This document shows positions 21,176-30,116 of a stretch of 35,197 nt of DNA, one piece after another. Origin of the DNA: Clostridia bacterium (GTDB taxonomy: Bacteria > Bacillota > Clostridia > Christensenellales > Borkfalkiaceae); contig JAGAKN010000021.1 in assembly GCA_017625565.1 (NCBI GenBank), forward strand, positions 1-35,197, written 5' to 3'. The notes under the pieces were generated by a model that was given only the letters and a program-made list of their open reading frames with translations, was not told the DNA's origin and ran no database searches. Both the position numbers and the translations under genes were made by a program. Positions within the stretch are counted from its first letter, which is position 1; the number at the start of each line of letters is the position of its first letter.

Positions 21176-22084
21176 ATGATTACAGATAGACTGATTGACG
21201 GTATTATCGCTATGCAAAACCCGACTTGCGTCGGTTTGGACACGTTGTTCGATTATTTGCCCGACGAAATGAAAGCGGGCGCAAAAACGTTTGACGACGT
21301 CTGCGAACGAGTATTTGAATTTAATAAAAAACTCATCGATACGTTGCGGGATATCGTTCCGTCCGTAAAGGTGCAAATCGCTTATTACGAAATGTACGGC
21401 GTACCAGGAATGAAAGCGTACGAAGAAACGTTAAAGTACGCGTCGGAGAAAGACCTTGTGGTGATTGCGGACGCAAAGCGCAACGATATCGGTTCGACGG
21501 CGGCTTGCTATGCAAAAACGTTCTTGGGAGAAACGACGGTCAACGATCGCGCGTATAAGGCGTTCCCTGCCGACTACGTGACGGTAAACGGGTATTTGGG
21601 TACGGACGGGATTGCTCCGTTCGTGGAAGAATGCGCGAAAAACGACAAGGGGATTTTCGCGCTCGTCAAGACTTCCAACCCGTCTAGTGGGGAGTTGCAA
21701 AATCTCTTGTTGCAAAACGGGCAGACCGTGTACGAGTACATGGGCGCGATGGTAGAGAAATGGGGAGAAACGACGATCGGGAAATACGGTTATTCGGCGG
21801 TTGGCGCAGTAGTCGGCGCAACGCACCCGACGGAAGCCGCTCGGCTTCGTCAAGTCTTACCGCATACCTTCTATTTAATCCCGGGTTACGGTGCGCAAGG
21901 CGGTAATGCGGAAATGTTAAAGAGCTGTTTCAAGGCGGACGGGCTCGGTGGGGTTGTCAACAACTCCCGCGGGATTTTGTGCGCGTATAAAAAGAACGGT
22001 GGTACGTATTACGAAGCGGCGCGTGCGGCTGCGATTGCAATGCAACGCGACCTTTCGTCCGTAATCGGGAAAATGGGGAGATAA
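21176..22084 (+). CDS. pyrF: Orotidine 5'-phosphate decarboxylase, type 2 (long form)
   Basis: Converts OMP to UMP, the last step. At 302 residues it belongs to the longer subfamily known from mycobacteria, Myxococcus and many Clostridia, not the 230-residue Bacillus type. The catalytic Asp-Lys-Asp array is in DAKRNDIGST (D99, K101, D104). VGLDTLFDYLP at the start and the phosphate-site segment YLIPGYGAQGG with NNSRGI near the end fit. It lies between pyrC and pyrK, with only 2 bases to pyrK, so the two may be translationally coupled. Confidence 0.96.
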   Translation: MITDRLIDGIIAMQNPTCVGLDTLFDYLPDEMKAGAKTFDDVCERVFEFNKKLIDTLRDIVPSVKVQIAYYEMYGVPGMKAYEETLKYASEKDLVVIADAKRNDIGSTAACYAKTFLGETTVNDRAYKAFPADYVTVNGYLGTDGIAPFVEECAKNDKGIFALVKTSNPSSGELQNLLLQNGQTVYEYMGAMVEKWGETTIGKYGYSAVGAVVGATHPTEAARLRQVLPHTFYLIPGYGAQGGNAEMLKSCFKADGLGGVVNNSRGILCAYKKNGGTYYEAARAAAIAMQRDLSSVIGKMGR

Positions 22085-22086
22085 GC

Positions 22087-22842
22087 ATGAAAGATTACGT
22101 TGCAAGCGTTGTCGAGAATAAAAAAATCGCCGAGAACGTTTACGAAATTACCTTTGAAACGCAAGAGCCTGTACCCGTCCGCGCAGGACAATTCGGGGAT
22201 ATTGCGGTAGGCGGAACGCATTTGTTGCGCCGTCCGATTGCGATTTGTAAAGCGGATGGAAACCGTATCACCTTTTGCTACCAAATCAAAGGCGAAGGCA
22301 CGAAAACATTAAAAACAATGAAAGTGGGCGAAAAAACCAACGTCTTGATGCCACTCGGCAACGGTTTTTACGTAGAACCAGAAGAAAAGAAAGTGGCGCT
22401 CGTCGGCGGTGGAGTGGGGGTATTCCCACTCATTTCCGTGTTGCGCGCGTATAAAGCCGAAAAGGAAATTTCCGCGTATATCGGGTATAGAAACAAGGAC
22501 GCCGTTTGTGGCGTGGAAGAATTTGCAAGAGCGGACCATTTCGTTGCCGTCACCGACGACGGAAGCTACGGCGAGAAACAAAACGCCGTCCAAGCTTTTG
22601 AAAGTGCTTTGCAAAACGGCTACCGCCCAGACGTCGTGTTGGCGTGCGGACCGACGCCTATGCTCCGCGCTTTAAAAACGGTGACGGAACGGGAAGGGCT
22701 TCCTTGCTACGTTTCCTTGGAAGAGAGAATGGGTTGTGGAATCGGCGCGTGTTTGGTTTGCGTATGCGATAAAACCAACGGCAAAAAAGCCCGTGTGTGC
22801 AAGGACGGGCCCGTGTTCAACGCAAGCGAAGTGCAATTATAA
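22087..22842 (+). CDS. pyrK: Dihydroorotate dehydrogenase B, electron-transfer subunit
   Basis: Partner of PyrD in the type-1B enzyme: it carries FAD and a [2Fe-2S] cluster and passes electrons from dihydroorotate to NAD+. The 251-residue product has an FAD-binding beta barrel (about 1-95, with RAGQF and LLRRPIAI), an NAD-binding part (about 98-210, with VGGGVGVFPLISVL and CGPTPMLRAL) and the cluster motif near the end: C217-x4-C222-x2-C225 and C238. C227 is an extra cysteine. The ribosome binding site lies in the last codons of pyrF (GGGGAG). pyrD follows 12 bases later, as required for the heterotetramer. Confidence 0.97.
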   Translation: MKDYVASVVENKKIAENVYEITFETQEPVPVRAGQFGDIAVGGTHLLRRPIAICKADGNRITFCYQIKGEGTKTLKTMKVGEKTNVLMPLGNGFYVEPEEKKVALVGGGVGVFPLISVLRAYKAEKEISAYIGYRNKDAVCGVEEFARADHFVAVTDDGSYGEKQNAVQAFESALQNGYRPDVVLACGPTPMLRALKTVTEREGLPCYVSLEERMGCGIGACLVCVCDKTNGKKARVCKDGPVFNASEVQL

Positions 22843-22854
22843 GGAGAATTCGAT

Positions 22855-23772
22855 ATGGCAAATTTATCCGTAAGCCTTTGTGGCGTGACTTTAAAAAATC
22901 CCGTGATTGCCGCTTCGGGAACGTTCGGTTTTGGTAGAGAATTCCACGAATTGTACGATATCGGTACACTCGGCGGTGTTTCGACGAAAGGGTTGACCTT
23001 GGAAGAACGTTTAGGCAATCCCGTGCCCCGCATTGCGGAATCTCGCGGAGTGATCTTGAATGCAGTCGGTTTGCAAAACCCTGGTGTAGAACATTTCATT
23101 CAACACGATTTGGAGTGGTTAAAAAGCACGGGTACGGCGGTGATTGCAAACGTTGCAGGGAAAACTTTGGACGACTACGAAAGTATTTGTGCAAAACTCG
23201 ACGGGCTTGTCGATATGATCGAATTGAATATTTCTTGCCCGAACGTAAAAAGTGGTGGTATGGCGTTTGGGATTCAACCGCAATCGGTGGAACAAGTGAC
23301 GGCGCGCGCGAAAAAGGGCTTGAAAAAAACACCGCTCATCGTCAAGCTTTCCCCGAACGTGGAAAGTATTGCCGGCAACGCTCGGGCGGCGGAAAACGGC
23401 GGTGCGGATTGTATTTCTTTGATTAATACGTTGACGGGCATGGCAATCGATATCGAACGTAGAAAGCCGATTATCGCCAACAACACCGGCGGGGTTTCGG
23501 GCGCAGGCGTGAAACCCGTTGCCGTGAGAATGACGTACGAAGCGTCGCAGGCGGTTGGTATTCCCGTCATCGGCATGGGTGGGATTACCTGCGCGGAAGA
23601 CGCGATCGAGTTCTTAATGGCAGGCGCGGTCGCTGTGCAAGTCGGTACGGCAAACTTTACCGATCCGTACGCAATGCCGAAAATTATCGACGGTTTGAAT
23701 TCGTGGTGCGATCGCCACAACGTCAAAAACGTTTCCGAATTAACGGGAACGTTGCAATTACATCAACGCTAA
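22855..23772 (+). CDS. pyrD: Dihydroorotate dehydrogenase B, catalytic subunit
   Basis: Oxidises dihydroorotate to orotate with FMN; NAD+-linked through PyrK. The 305-residue type-1B protein shows ASGTFGFGREF (20-30), NAVGLQNPG, the catalytic-loop segment LNISCPNVKSGG with the base Cys at C128 (a cysteine at this site marks class 1 enzymes), INTLTGMAID and the FMN-phosphate GMGGI and QVGTANF segments. AAGGAG lies 7 bases before the ATG. No N-terminal membrane helix, so it is cytosolic as expected. Confidence 0.97.
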   Translation: MANLSVSLCGVTLKNPVIAASGTFGFGREFHELYDIGTLGGVSTKGLTLEERLGNPVPRIAESRGVILNAVGLQNPGVEHFIQHDLEWLKSTGTAVIANVAGKTLDDYESICAKLDGLVDMIELNISCPNVKSGGMAFGIQPQSVEQVTARAKKGLKKTPLIVKLSPNVESIAGNARAAENGGADCISLINTLTGMAIDIERRKPIIANNTGGVSGAGVKPVAVRMTYEASQAVGIPVIGMGGITCAEDAIEFLMAGAVAVQVGTANFTDPYAMPKIIDGLNSWCDRHNVKNVSELTGTLQLHQR

Positions 23773-23785
23773 AAGGAGAAAGAAT

Positions 23786-24448
23786 ATGCAATATACGTAC
23801 AAACAAGAATTTATTCGGTTTATGGTCAATAACGGCGTTTTGAAATTTGGGGAATTCACCTTAAAAAGCGGACGGATTGCCCCCTATTTCATCAACACGG
23901 GGAATTATAAAACGGGCAAACAGCTTGCCAAGTTAGGGGAATATTACGCGGCTTGTATTCACGACAACGGGTTGCAGGCGGATACGCTCGTCGGGCCTGC
24001 GTATAAAGGGATTCCGCTTTCGGTAGCGACGGCAATCGCGATGTATAACAACTACGAAACGGAAATCAATTACTGCTTTGATAGAAAAGAAGCAAAGGAC
24101 CACGGCGAAGGCGGATTGTTCGTTGGCAAGCAACTCGTAGACGGAGAAAAAGTCATCATCATTGAAGACGTTATGACGTCGGGAAAAGCTTTGCGTGAAA
24201 TTTTGCCCAAGTTGGAAGCGGCGGCAAAAGTGGAAGTTGCTGGCATGGTCATTTCCGTCGACCGTAGAGAAAAAGGGTTGACAAGCGAGCTTTCGGCTGT
24301 CGCGGAAGCGAAAAAGGAATTCGGCATCGACGTATATTCCGTCGTGACGATGGACGATATCATTGCGGCGATCGAAGACGACGTCGTAGACGGCAGAGAA
24401 CACCTTTCGGCAATGTATAAATACCGTAATACTTACGGTGCGAAATAA
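23786..24448 (+). CDS. pyrE: Orotate phosphoribosyltransferase
   Basis: Joins orotate to PRPP to give OMP. A 220-residue type I PRTase with the PRPP loop VIIIEDVMTSGKAL (123-136), the flexible catalytic loop around RKEAKDHGEGG (100-110) and GEFTLKSGR at the start. AAGGAG lies 8 bases before the ATG. Last gene of the operon. Its final codons overlap by 16 bases the stop end of a small minus-strand ORF (24433-24627). An imperfect hairpin (ACCGTAATACTTACGGT) near the stop has no T-run on the plus strand, so I see no clear operon terminator. Confidence 0.97.
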   Translation: MQYTYKQEFIRFMVNNGVLKFGEFTLKSGRIAPYFINTGNYKTGKQLAKLGEYYAACIHDNGLQADTLVGPAYKGIPLSVATAIAMYNNYETEINYCFDRKEAKDHGEGGLFVGKQLVDGEKVIIIEDVMTSGKALREILPKLEAAAKVEVAGMVISVDRREKGLTSELSAVAEAKKEFGIDVYSVVTMDDIIAAIEDDVVDGREHLSAMYKYRNTYGAK

Positions 24449-24627
24449 GGGAACAACCGTTTCCAGTCCTTGGTGATACGGCGCTCTACTTTTTGTTCCA
24501 GCGTTCGCGTCGCAATCACGGGCGTGGGCGAATGCGCTTTGTGTTCCATGGAATGTGCGCCGATAAAGAGAAACAGGATTGCGCCCAAAAAACAAAGCGC
24601 GGTATACAATAAAAAATTACCTTTCAT
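24433..24627 (-). CDS. Small membrane-anchored protein (64 residues), tentative
   Basis: From the ATG at 24627 the product begins [20 protein letters not shown], a membrane anchor over about residues 4-24. A charged region follows ([20 protein letters not shown]) and the protein ends in YFAP. No family is recognised. There is no ribosome binding site, but a CATACT hexamer ends exactly 6 bases before the ATG, as in the other candidate leaderless genes. The frame remains open upstream into trpS, but that part is probably not used. It fills the gap between convergent pyrE and divergent trpS and overlaps pyrE by 16 bases. The hydrophobic start followed by a basic tail looks protein-like, but a chance ORF is possible. 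Confidence 0.45.
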   Translation of the reverse strand: MKGNFLLYTALCFLGAILFLFIGAHSMEHKAHSPTPVIATRTLEQKVERRITKDWKRLFPYFAP

Positions 24628-24639
24628 ATCAGTAGTATG

Positions 24640-24680
24640 CCGAGAACGAAAAAGGATATACGCCCAAAAACGTTTCTCGG
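24640..24680 (+). promoter_or_regulatory. Imperfect inverted repeat upstream of trpS
   Basis: CCGAGAACG (24640-24648) pairs with CGTTTCTCGG (24671-24680, one bulged T) just before the trpS ribosome binding site. No U-run follows, and T-box hallmarks are absent. It may be a leader fold; no trpS promoter could be placed with confidence. Confidence 0.35.
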
Positions 24681-24699
24681 GACAGACAAGGAGAAAACT

Positions 24700-25743
24700 A
24701 TGAAAAACATCATTTTGACGGGGGATAGACCGACGGGGAAATTGCATATCGGGCATTACGTAGGCTCGCTCCGTCGTCGCGTGGAATTACAAAACAGCGG
24801 AAAATTCGATAAGGTTTACGTAATGATCGCCGACGCGCAAGCGTTGACGGACAATTTCGATAACCCCGAGAAAGTTCGCGCGAATATCACCGAAGTTGCG
24901 CTCGATTATCTTGCATGTGGGCTTGATCCCGCAAAATCGACGATTTTTATTCAATCGCACGTTGAACAGTTGACCGAGTTGACGTTCTATTATATGAACT
25001 TGGTCACGCTCGCGCGGTTAGAGCGTAATCCGACGGTGAAACAAGAGTTAAAGCAAAAGAACTTCGGCGGTTCGATCCCGATGGGCTTTTTAACCTATCC
25101 CGTGTCGCAAACGGCGGACATTACGGCGTTTAAGGCAAATACCGTACCCGTTGGCGAAGACCAGTTGCCGATGCTCGAACAAGCGCGTGAAATTGTGAGA
25201 AGTTTTAACGGCTTATACGGGGAAACGCTCGTCGAACCGAAAGCGGTATTGCCGGAAAACAAGTCCTGTTTGCGTTTGCCGGGGACGGACGGTATGGCGA
25301 AAATGAGCAAATCGCTTGGGAATTGTATCTATTTGTCCGATTCAGCCGACGAAATCAAGCGTAAGGTAATGGGTATGTACACCGATCCCAACCACATCAA
25401 AGTGACCGATCCTGGCGATACGAAAAACAACCCGACGTTTATCTATTTGGACGCGTTTTCTTGCGACGAACATTTCCGTAAATACTTGCCCGAATACGCG
25501 AACTTGGACGAATTGAAGACGCATTACGAACGGGGTGGCTTGGGCGATATGAAGGTAAAACGGTTGTTGAACGAAGTGATGCAAGAAACCTTAGAGCCCA
25601 TTCGTTTAAGACGGGAAGAGTTCGCAAAAGACTTGTCTGCCGTTTGGGAAATGCTGAAAAAGGGTAGCGAAGTTGCTCGCGAAGTTGCGGGGCAAACGCT
25701 CTCGGAAGTAAAAAAAGCCATGAAAATCGATTATTTCGCGTAA
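24700..25743 (+). CDS. trpS: Tryptophanyl-tRNA synthetase
   Basis: Charges tRNA-Trp. A 347-residue class I enzyme with [17 protein letters not shown] (HIGH at 16-19), [25 protein letters not shown] and an exact KMSKS at 201-205. I start at the ATG at 24700 because AAGGAG lies 5 bases before it and the protein then begins with the family start [12 protein letters not shown]; a 21-codon upstream extension from 24637 is open but looks non-coding. A strong terminator follows. Confidence 0.97.
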   Translation: MKNIILTGDRPTGKLHIGHYVGSLRRRVELQNSGKFDKVYVMIADAQALTDNFDNPEKVRANITEVALDYLACGLDPAKSTIFIQSHVEQLTELTFYYMNLVTLARLERNPTVKQELKQKNFGGSIPMGFLTYPVSQTADITAFKANTVPVGEDQLPMLEQAREIVRSFNGLYGETLVEPKAVLPENKSCLRLPGTDGMAKMSKSLGNCIYLSDSADEIKRKVMGMYTDPNHIKVTDPGDTKNNPTFIYLDAFSCDEHFRKYLPEYANLDELKTHYERGGLGDMKVKRLLNEVMQETLEPIRLRREEFAKDLSAVWEMLKKGSEVAREVAGQTLSEVKKAMKIDYFA

Positions 25744-25759
25744 ACAAAAAGACAAAAAT

Positions 25760-25785
25760 AACCCCCGCCTGACAAGGCGGGGGTT
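25760..25785. terminator. Bidirectional terminator between trpS and the lipoprotein gene
   Basis: An 11-bp perfect stem (AACCCCCGCCT at 25760-25770 with AGGCGGGGGTT at 25775-25785) and GACA loop. TGTGTTTT follows on the plus strand and ATTTTTGTC on the minus strand, serving the convergent stops at 25743 and 25801. Confidence 0.9.
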
Positions 25786-25800
25786 GTGTTTTATAGGCAA

Positions 25801-26793
25801 TTAGCGGTTTACCGAACGCAAGTCGTATACAAGCGTACCGATGCTATACGCAATCGGTGTTTCTAAACGGAGCATCATATTGCGATAGGTGTTGTTAATC
25901 CCTTGGGAGCGCTTTGCGATCCAAGCCGTTTGCGTCGCGCCGGAGTTGGATTCGTTGATTTTCATCGTCACCGAACGGTAAGCAATGGCATAGTTCTTCG
26001 CTTCTTCGCCGTTCATAGAAAGACGGAATTCTTGCCCTTCTTCTTCGTCGGGATCGGAGAACGTCAACGAGATCTTTTGCATGCGATCGACGTAGGGGCT
26101 GTAAACCTTTACGGTTGCCGTATCCACGCTAGCAGGGATTGCGCGAAGCCCCAACAACAACGTTTCGTTGTCGAGCCAAGAATATTTCTTGGACGTAGGA
26201 TCGAATTCCTGCGTAAATTCCTTAATCTTTTCGGGATCGCTGGTGTTCGTGATTTGGGTGATCGCTTCGTCGTCTTCGCCGTATTGCGTGAATACTTCAT
26301 AAATAAACGTATTGCAACATTCCGCCGAGCTCTTAGGTTTTGCGTTCCCGCCGACGGGGCTGTGGCTAAGCACCTGCTTTTTAGACGAAACGGGACGTAA
26401 GGAAGTGTGTTTGTCGTGTAAATACGTTTCCGTATACACCCTGTCGTGGAGCACGACGGGTACGTCCGTTTTGTATTGATAGGTGACGTCGATTTCCAAC
26501 GTAGTCGTATATTTGTATCCGTCTTTGCCGTTATCGAGTTTTACGCTTTGCAAATTGGTCACGTACGTGCCGTTGTTATAGGAAATTTCATAGCCGAGAT
26601 CGCCATAACCGCTACCTTGTTCAAAAGAGACGTTGTAGGTCAACGTTTCGTTGATATTTGCGTCGTAAAGAATTTCGTTATCGTTCCAGAAATTGCCGAA
26701 TTCGATTTTTTGATCGCCAGTACCGCAAGCGCTAAAACAAGATGCGCAAAGTAAAATTGCCAAAGCCGACGTTAATACAGTTTTCTTTTTCAT
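25801..26793 (-). CDS. Unknown lipoprotein
   Basis: A 330-residue exported protein. It starts with a lipoprotein signal: basic KKK, hydrophobic core TSALAILLCAS and then CFSAC, where C23 is the probable lipidated cysteine (C19 is an alternative). The mature part is rich in Thr, Asn, Asp and Tyr and looks beta-rich, with no repeat or catalytic motif that I recognise; two cysteines (ECCN, about 160) remain. Signal peptidase II processing and membrane anchoring are inferred from the lipobox. GGCGG precedes the ATG. It is monocistronic: its own promoter lies at 26860-26887, a terminator follows, and a 14-bp palindrome lies in the leader. Confidence 0.85.
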   Translation of the reverse strand: MKKKTVLTSALAILLCASCFSACGTGDQKIEFGNFWNDNEILYDANINETLTYNVSFEQGSGYGDLGYEISYNNGTYVTNLQSVKLDNGKDGYKYTTTLEIDVTYQYKTDVPVVLHDRVYTETYLHDKHTSLRPVSSKKQVLSHSPVGGNAKPKSSAECCNTFIYEVFTQYGEDDEAITQITNTSDPEKIKEFTQEFDPTSKKYSWLDNETLLLGLRAIPASVDTATVKVYSPYVDRMQKISLTFSDPDEEEGQEFRLSMNGEEAKNYAIAYRSVTMKINESNSGATQTAWIAKRSQGINNTYRNMMLRLETPIAYSIGTLVYDLRSVNR

Positions 26794-26831
26794 AAAATCC
26801 GCCTTTCGTTAGGGTTTTGAGTGATGTTTTA

Positions 26832-26845
26832 CGAACTAGTTCGTT
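26832..26845. promoter_or_regulatory. Perfect palindrome in the lipoprotein gene leader
   Basis: ACGAACTAGTTCGT is a perfect 14-bp palindrome lying just downstream of the predicted transcription start of the lipoprotein gene, a usual place for a repressor operator. No regulator gene is adjacent. Confidence 0.4.
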
Positions 26846-26859
26846 CAACTTAAATACTA

Positions 26860-26887
26860 TTATAGCACATAATTTCGAATTTGTAAA
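26860..26887 (-). promoter_or_regulatory. Promoter of the lipoprotein gene
   Basis: Minus strand: -35 TTTACA (complement of 26882-26887), 16-base spacer ending in TGC, -10 TATAAT (complement of 26860-26865), with an extended TGn element. Confidence 0.65.
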
Positions 26888-26948
26888 AATAAAATCGCAA
26901 GTTCGCGAAAATTATTATGAAAAAAAGATGAAAAATTCCCCTTGAGTA

Positions 26949-26957
26949 TGGTATAAT
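26949..26957 (+). promoter_or_regulatory. Extended -10 promoter of addBA
   Basis: TGGTATAAT at 26949-26957 is a consensus extended -10 without a clear -35. It lies 30 bases before the addB ATG, which has TGGAG as ribosome binding site. Confidence 0.6.
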
Positions 26958-26987
26958 AGAAAAAAGAAGGAAATTTGGAGTAAAACG

Positions 26988-29900
26988 ATGAATGCGGTTT
27001 TAAAAGCTTATACGTTATCGGAGTGTATGGAAACCATGGCCGAGTACGCGCATGCATACGAAGCGACAGGTGGAACAAACCTGATTTTTTGCGAAGATCG
27101 GTTGACGCTCATTGCCGAACGAGCGCTCGTTCGGCGTACGGGTGGCACGTTCCGCTCGTCCGTGTCTACTTTTTCACGCTTTTTAAAGGCGGAAGGAAAA
27201 GCGCTTTCCAAGCAAGGCTCGGTAATGGCGGTAGGCGAAGTGATGACTCGTTTGCAACGGGATGGGAAATTGCAATGCTTCACTTCGTCCGTCGGCGTAG
27301 GCAATAACGCAAAAAGCATTTATGAAACGTTGGCGCAAATTTCCGCGTCCGAAGTCACCCCCGAAATTTTACGGGGGAGTTTGGCTGTATTGCCCGAAGA
27401 TATGCTCAAGCGCAAGGTTTCGGATTTGGCGGAAATCTTGGAAAAGTATACGGCGTTTTTAGATGAAAACGGGCTTTTGGACGAGAGTCGGTATTTGTCC
27501 CTTTTGCCGATGCAAATGCGTCGGGACGGGGTATTAAAAGGAAAAAACGTATTCTTTCTTTGCTACGACGGGTTCACGGCACAAGCGACGCAAATTATCC
27601 GCGTTGCATTAGAAGAAGCAGACAACGTTATCGGAATTTTTTGCGCAGGGGATGCGGACGTGTACTCCAACACCGCGTCAGAGATTTTTGCAAAAACCTG
27701 TCGGGAATACGGCAAGGTGCAAATCCAAAACTGCGGAACGACGTTGGACGGTATTGCGGAAATCTTACGGACGGGATTATACCGTCCTGAGCAAGCGAAA
27801 AAGAAGTTGAAAACGGATGCAATCCGCGTTTTTGAAGCACAAGATAAAACATCGGAAGCGGAGTTCGTTGCAACGAAAATCCGTCGGGAAATGGCGGAAA
27901 ATCCGAACTTGCGGTATCGGGATTTTTCTGTGTTGGTTCCTTCTGTTTCCGGGTATACGTTGCCGATTAAAAAAGTGTTTGGGGAATACGGAATTCCCTG
28001 TTTTATCGACGAGAAACGCTCGTTAAAAGAACACCCGTTAAGTCGGTTTTTGCTCGATTGTTTCCGCGTCGTTCGTGAGAAATACTCCCCGATTTCCGTA
28101 CAAGCGCTCGCGCAAAACTATTTCTTTGGAGAGAGTGACGAATACCGCAATTACTTATTAAAGTTTGCAAACTACCGCGGTGGAGCGAAACGCCCGATTA
28201 AAACGGGGGAAACGGTGGAACAGCTGTTTGACGTAAGCAAAGCGGAAGACGGTAGACGACGGATGCTTTTGGCGACGGACGGGATCAAAAGCAAAGCCAA
28301 GGGTGGGGCGTATTGCAAAGCGATACGCCAGGCGCTTGCGGATTTTGACGTGGAAACAAAACTGACTGGCTTGGAAGAGCGTGTTTCCGATCTCGCGCAA
28401 AAGGGCTATCTTTCGCAACTACTCCGCGCGTTGGACGGAGTGTTGACGGAAGCGGAGCTTTTAACCAAAGACAAAGAGCTTAGCGTCGGCGAATTTGAGG
28501 CGATTTTGAAAAACGGTTTGGAAGCGACGGAAATTTCCTTAATTCCCTTGCGCGCGGACGCGGTGTTCGTTGGGGATATTACCGATAGCCGTATTGAAAA
28601 AGTACGCGTGTTATTTGCGATGGGTATGACGGATGAAGTGCCGAGAAACGGCGTGGATACGGCAATCGTTTCGGATACCGAGATCGCGCGCCTTGCCGAG
28701 GTAAAAACGTTGTTAGAACCGACCGTTGCGGAAGTCAATTTACGCGCTCGGGAAAACGTTTGCTTGAACCTTTGCACCTTTTCGGATAAACTGTATTTTT
28801 CCTATCCGTTGTGTTCGGACGGTAGCGATCCGACGACGAGTGAAATCTTTCGGTATGTGGACGGATTGTTTTACAAGGAAGGACACTCGGGTTTGCCACG
28901 TCGGAAAGGATTGGAAAAGGAAGATTTTCCGTATGTGTGTTCGTCCGTTTCGCCTGCAATCAGACAATTGCTCACGGAAAAACGGGAGTTTGAAAGCGGT
29001 GGCAAAGATACCCGAAAGGAATACGCGTCTTTGTATTCCGCTTTAGATAAATTCGGGGTACGCGACGGCGTGGATTATTTAACGGAAGAGGTGGGGCAGG
29101 TATGCGTTGAACGTGGCGAAGAGCTGTTTTTTAAGGACGGAAAAATCTCCCCGACGGCGTTAGAGAGCTATTTTGCCTGCCCGTTCAGTCATTTCATAGA
29201 GCGGGGTTTGAAATTAAAACAACGGGAAGAAGCGACGGTGCTTGCGATGGATTCGGGGAATTTCGTGCACGAACTACTCGAAAAAACCGCGGTAAAAATC
29301 GGGGAAATCGGCACGGAAAGCGAAATGCGGGAATACGCGCAAACCGTCGGGAGAGAATTGCTCCAAAAATCGGTATACGCCATGCAACAGGAAAGGGCTT
29401 CGGGGGAATATTTTTTGGAAAGTTTGCTGAAAGAAGGCGCGGAAGTTGCCGTTGCGGCGTATCGGCAAGTAAAGCACTCCGATTACGTTGTCGAAGAAAC
29501 GGAAACGCGCGTGACGTCCGATTTTTTCCAAGGGAAAGTCGACCGTGTGGACGGTACGGATCGGTTTGTTCGGGTAATCGACTATAAGACGGGCTCGATC
29601 GACGATTCCGCGACGTCCTATTACACGGGACGAAAAATGCAAATGCAACTGTATATGTCCAAGCTCAAGGGCGAACGCATTCCTGCCGGCGTCTTCTATT
29701 TTCCCGCGTCCGTCGATTATAAAGACGGCGACGACGGGCGGTTTCGCATGAAAGGGTTTTTAAACGGAGATCAGGACGCCTTGCGATGTGGAGATCGGAA
29801 TATTCAGGAAACGGAAAAGAGTGAATTTTTCCCCGCGTCGCTTAAAAACGCTCCGACGGCAAAACGGGTAATGGACGAAGAAACCTTTCGGAAGTTTCTC

Positions 29901-30113
29901 GATTACGCGGTGTTGGTGGCAAGACAGGGCGTAGCCGAACTCAAAGAAGGGTTTATCGAGCCTACTCCCTACGAAGGGAAATGCAATTACTGTAAATACG
30001 GTGGCGCGTGCGGATTTAAAAAGGACGTGTCTGCCGTGAGAAAGGAAGGGGCGATTGACGCTCCACAAATCGCGAGGATTGTTGCCGAAGCGCAAGAAGG
30101 CAAAGGGGAATAA
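26988..30113 (+). CDS. addB: AddB/RexB-type subunit of the AddAB double-strand break nuclease
   Basis: The 1041-residue partner of AddA in the helicase-nuclease that resects DNA ends for RecA-dependent repair. The C-terminal nuclease holds the DYK active site in RVIDYKTGS (D865-K867) and QMQLYM. An iron-sulfur cluster is marked by four cysteines: C731 in YFACPFSHF, then C999, C1002 and C1008 in CNYCKYGGACGF. The N-terminal domain is helicase-like (YGIPCFIDEKRSLKEHPLSRF) but the Walker A GxxGxGKT that opens Bacillus AddB is missing, as I recall for RexB of streptococci and lactococci. addA begins 3 bases after the stop. The assignment rests on the C-terminal domain, the cysteine pattern and the addA neighbour. 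Confidence 0.93.
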   Translation: MNAVLKAYTLSECMETMAEYAHAYEATGGTNLIFCEDRLTLIAERALVRRTGGTFRSSVSTFSRFLKAEGKALSKQGSVMAVGEVMTRLQRDGKLQCFTSSVGVGNNAKSIYETLAQISASEVTPEILRGSLAVLPEDMLKRKVSDLAEILEKYTAFLDENGLLDESRYLSLLPMQMRRDGVLKGKNVFFLCYDGFTAQATQIIRVALEEADNVIGIFCAGDADVYSNTASEIFAKTCREYGKVQIQNCGTTLDGIAEILRTGLYRPEQAKKKLKTDAIRVFEAQDKTSEAEFVATKIRREMAENPNLRYRDFSVLVPSVSGYTLPIKKVFGEYGIPCFIDEKRSLKEHPLSRFLLDCFRVVREKYSPISVQALAQNYFFGESDEYRNYLLKFANYRGGAKRPIKTGETVEQLFDVSKAEDGRRRMLLATDGIKSKAKGGAYCKAIRQALADFDVETKLTGLEERVSDLAQKGYLSQLLRALDGVLTEAELLTKDKELSVGEFEAILKNGLEATEISLIPLRADAVFVGDITDSRIEKVRVLFAMGMTDEVPRNGVDTAIVSDTEIARLAEVKTLLEPTVAEVNLRARENVCLNLCTFSDKLYFSYPLCSDGSDPTTSEIFRYVDGLFYKEGHSGLPRRKGLEKEDFPYVCSSVSPAIRQLLTEKREFESGGKDTRKEYASLYSALDKFGVRDGVDYLTEEVGQVCVERGEELFFKDGKISPTALESYFACPFSHFIERGLKLKQREEATVLAMDSGNFVHELLEKTAVKIGEIGTESEMREYAQTVGRELLQKSVYAMQQERASGEYFLESLLKEGAEVAVAAYRQVKHSDYVVEETETRVTSDFFQGKVDRVDGTDRFVRVIDYKTGSIDDSATSYYTGRKMQMQLYMSKLKGERIPAGVFYFPASVDYKDGDDGRFRMKGFLNGDQDALRCGDRNIQETEKSEFFPASLKNAPTAKRVMDEETFRKFLDYAVLVARQGVAELKEGFIEPTPYEGKCNYCKYGGACGFKKDVSAVRKEGAIDAPQIARIVAEAQEGKGE

Positions 30114-30116
30114 AGG

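Noticed and set aside
24449..24699. T-box riboswitch upstream of trpS
   Set aside because: No T-box conserved sequence; only one imperfect inverted repeat is present.
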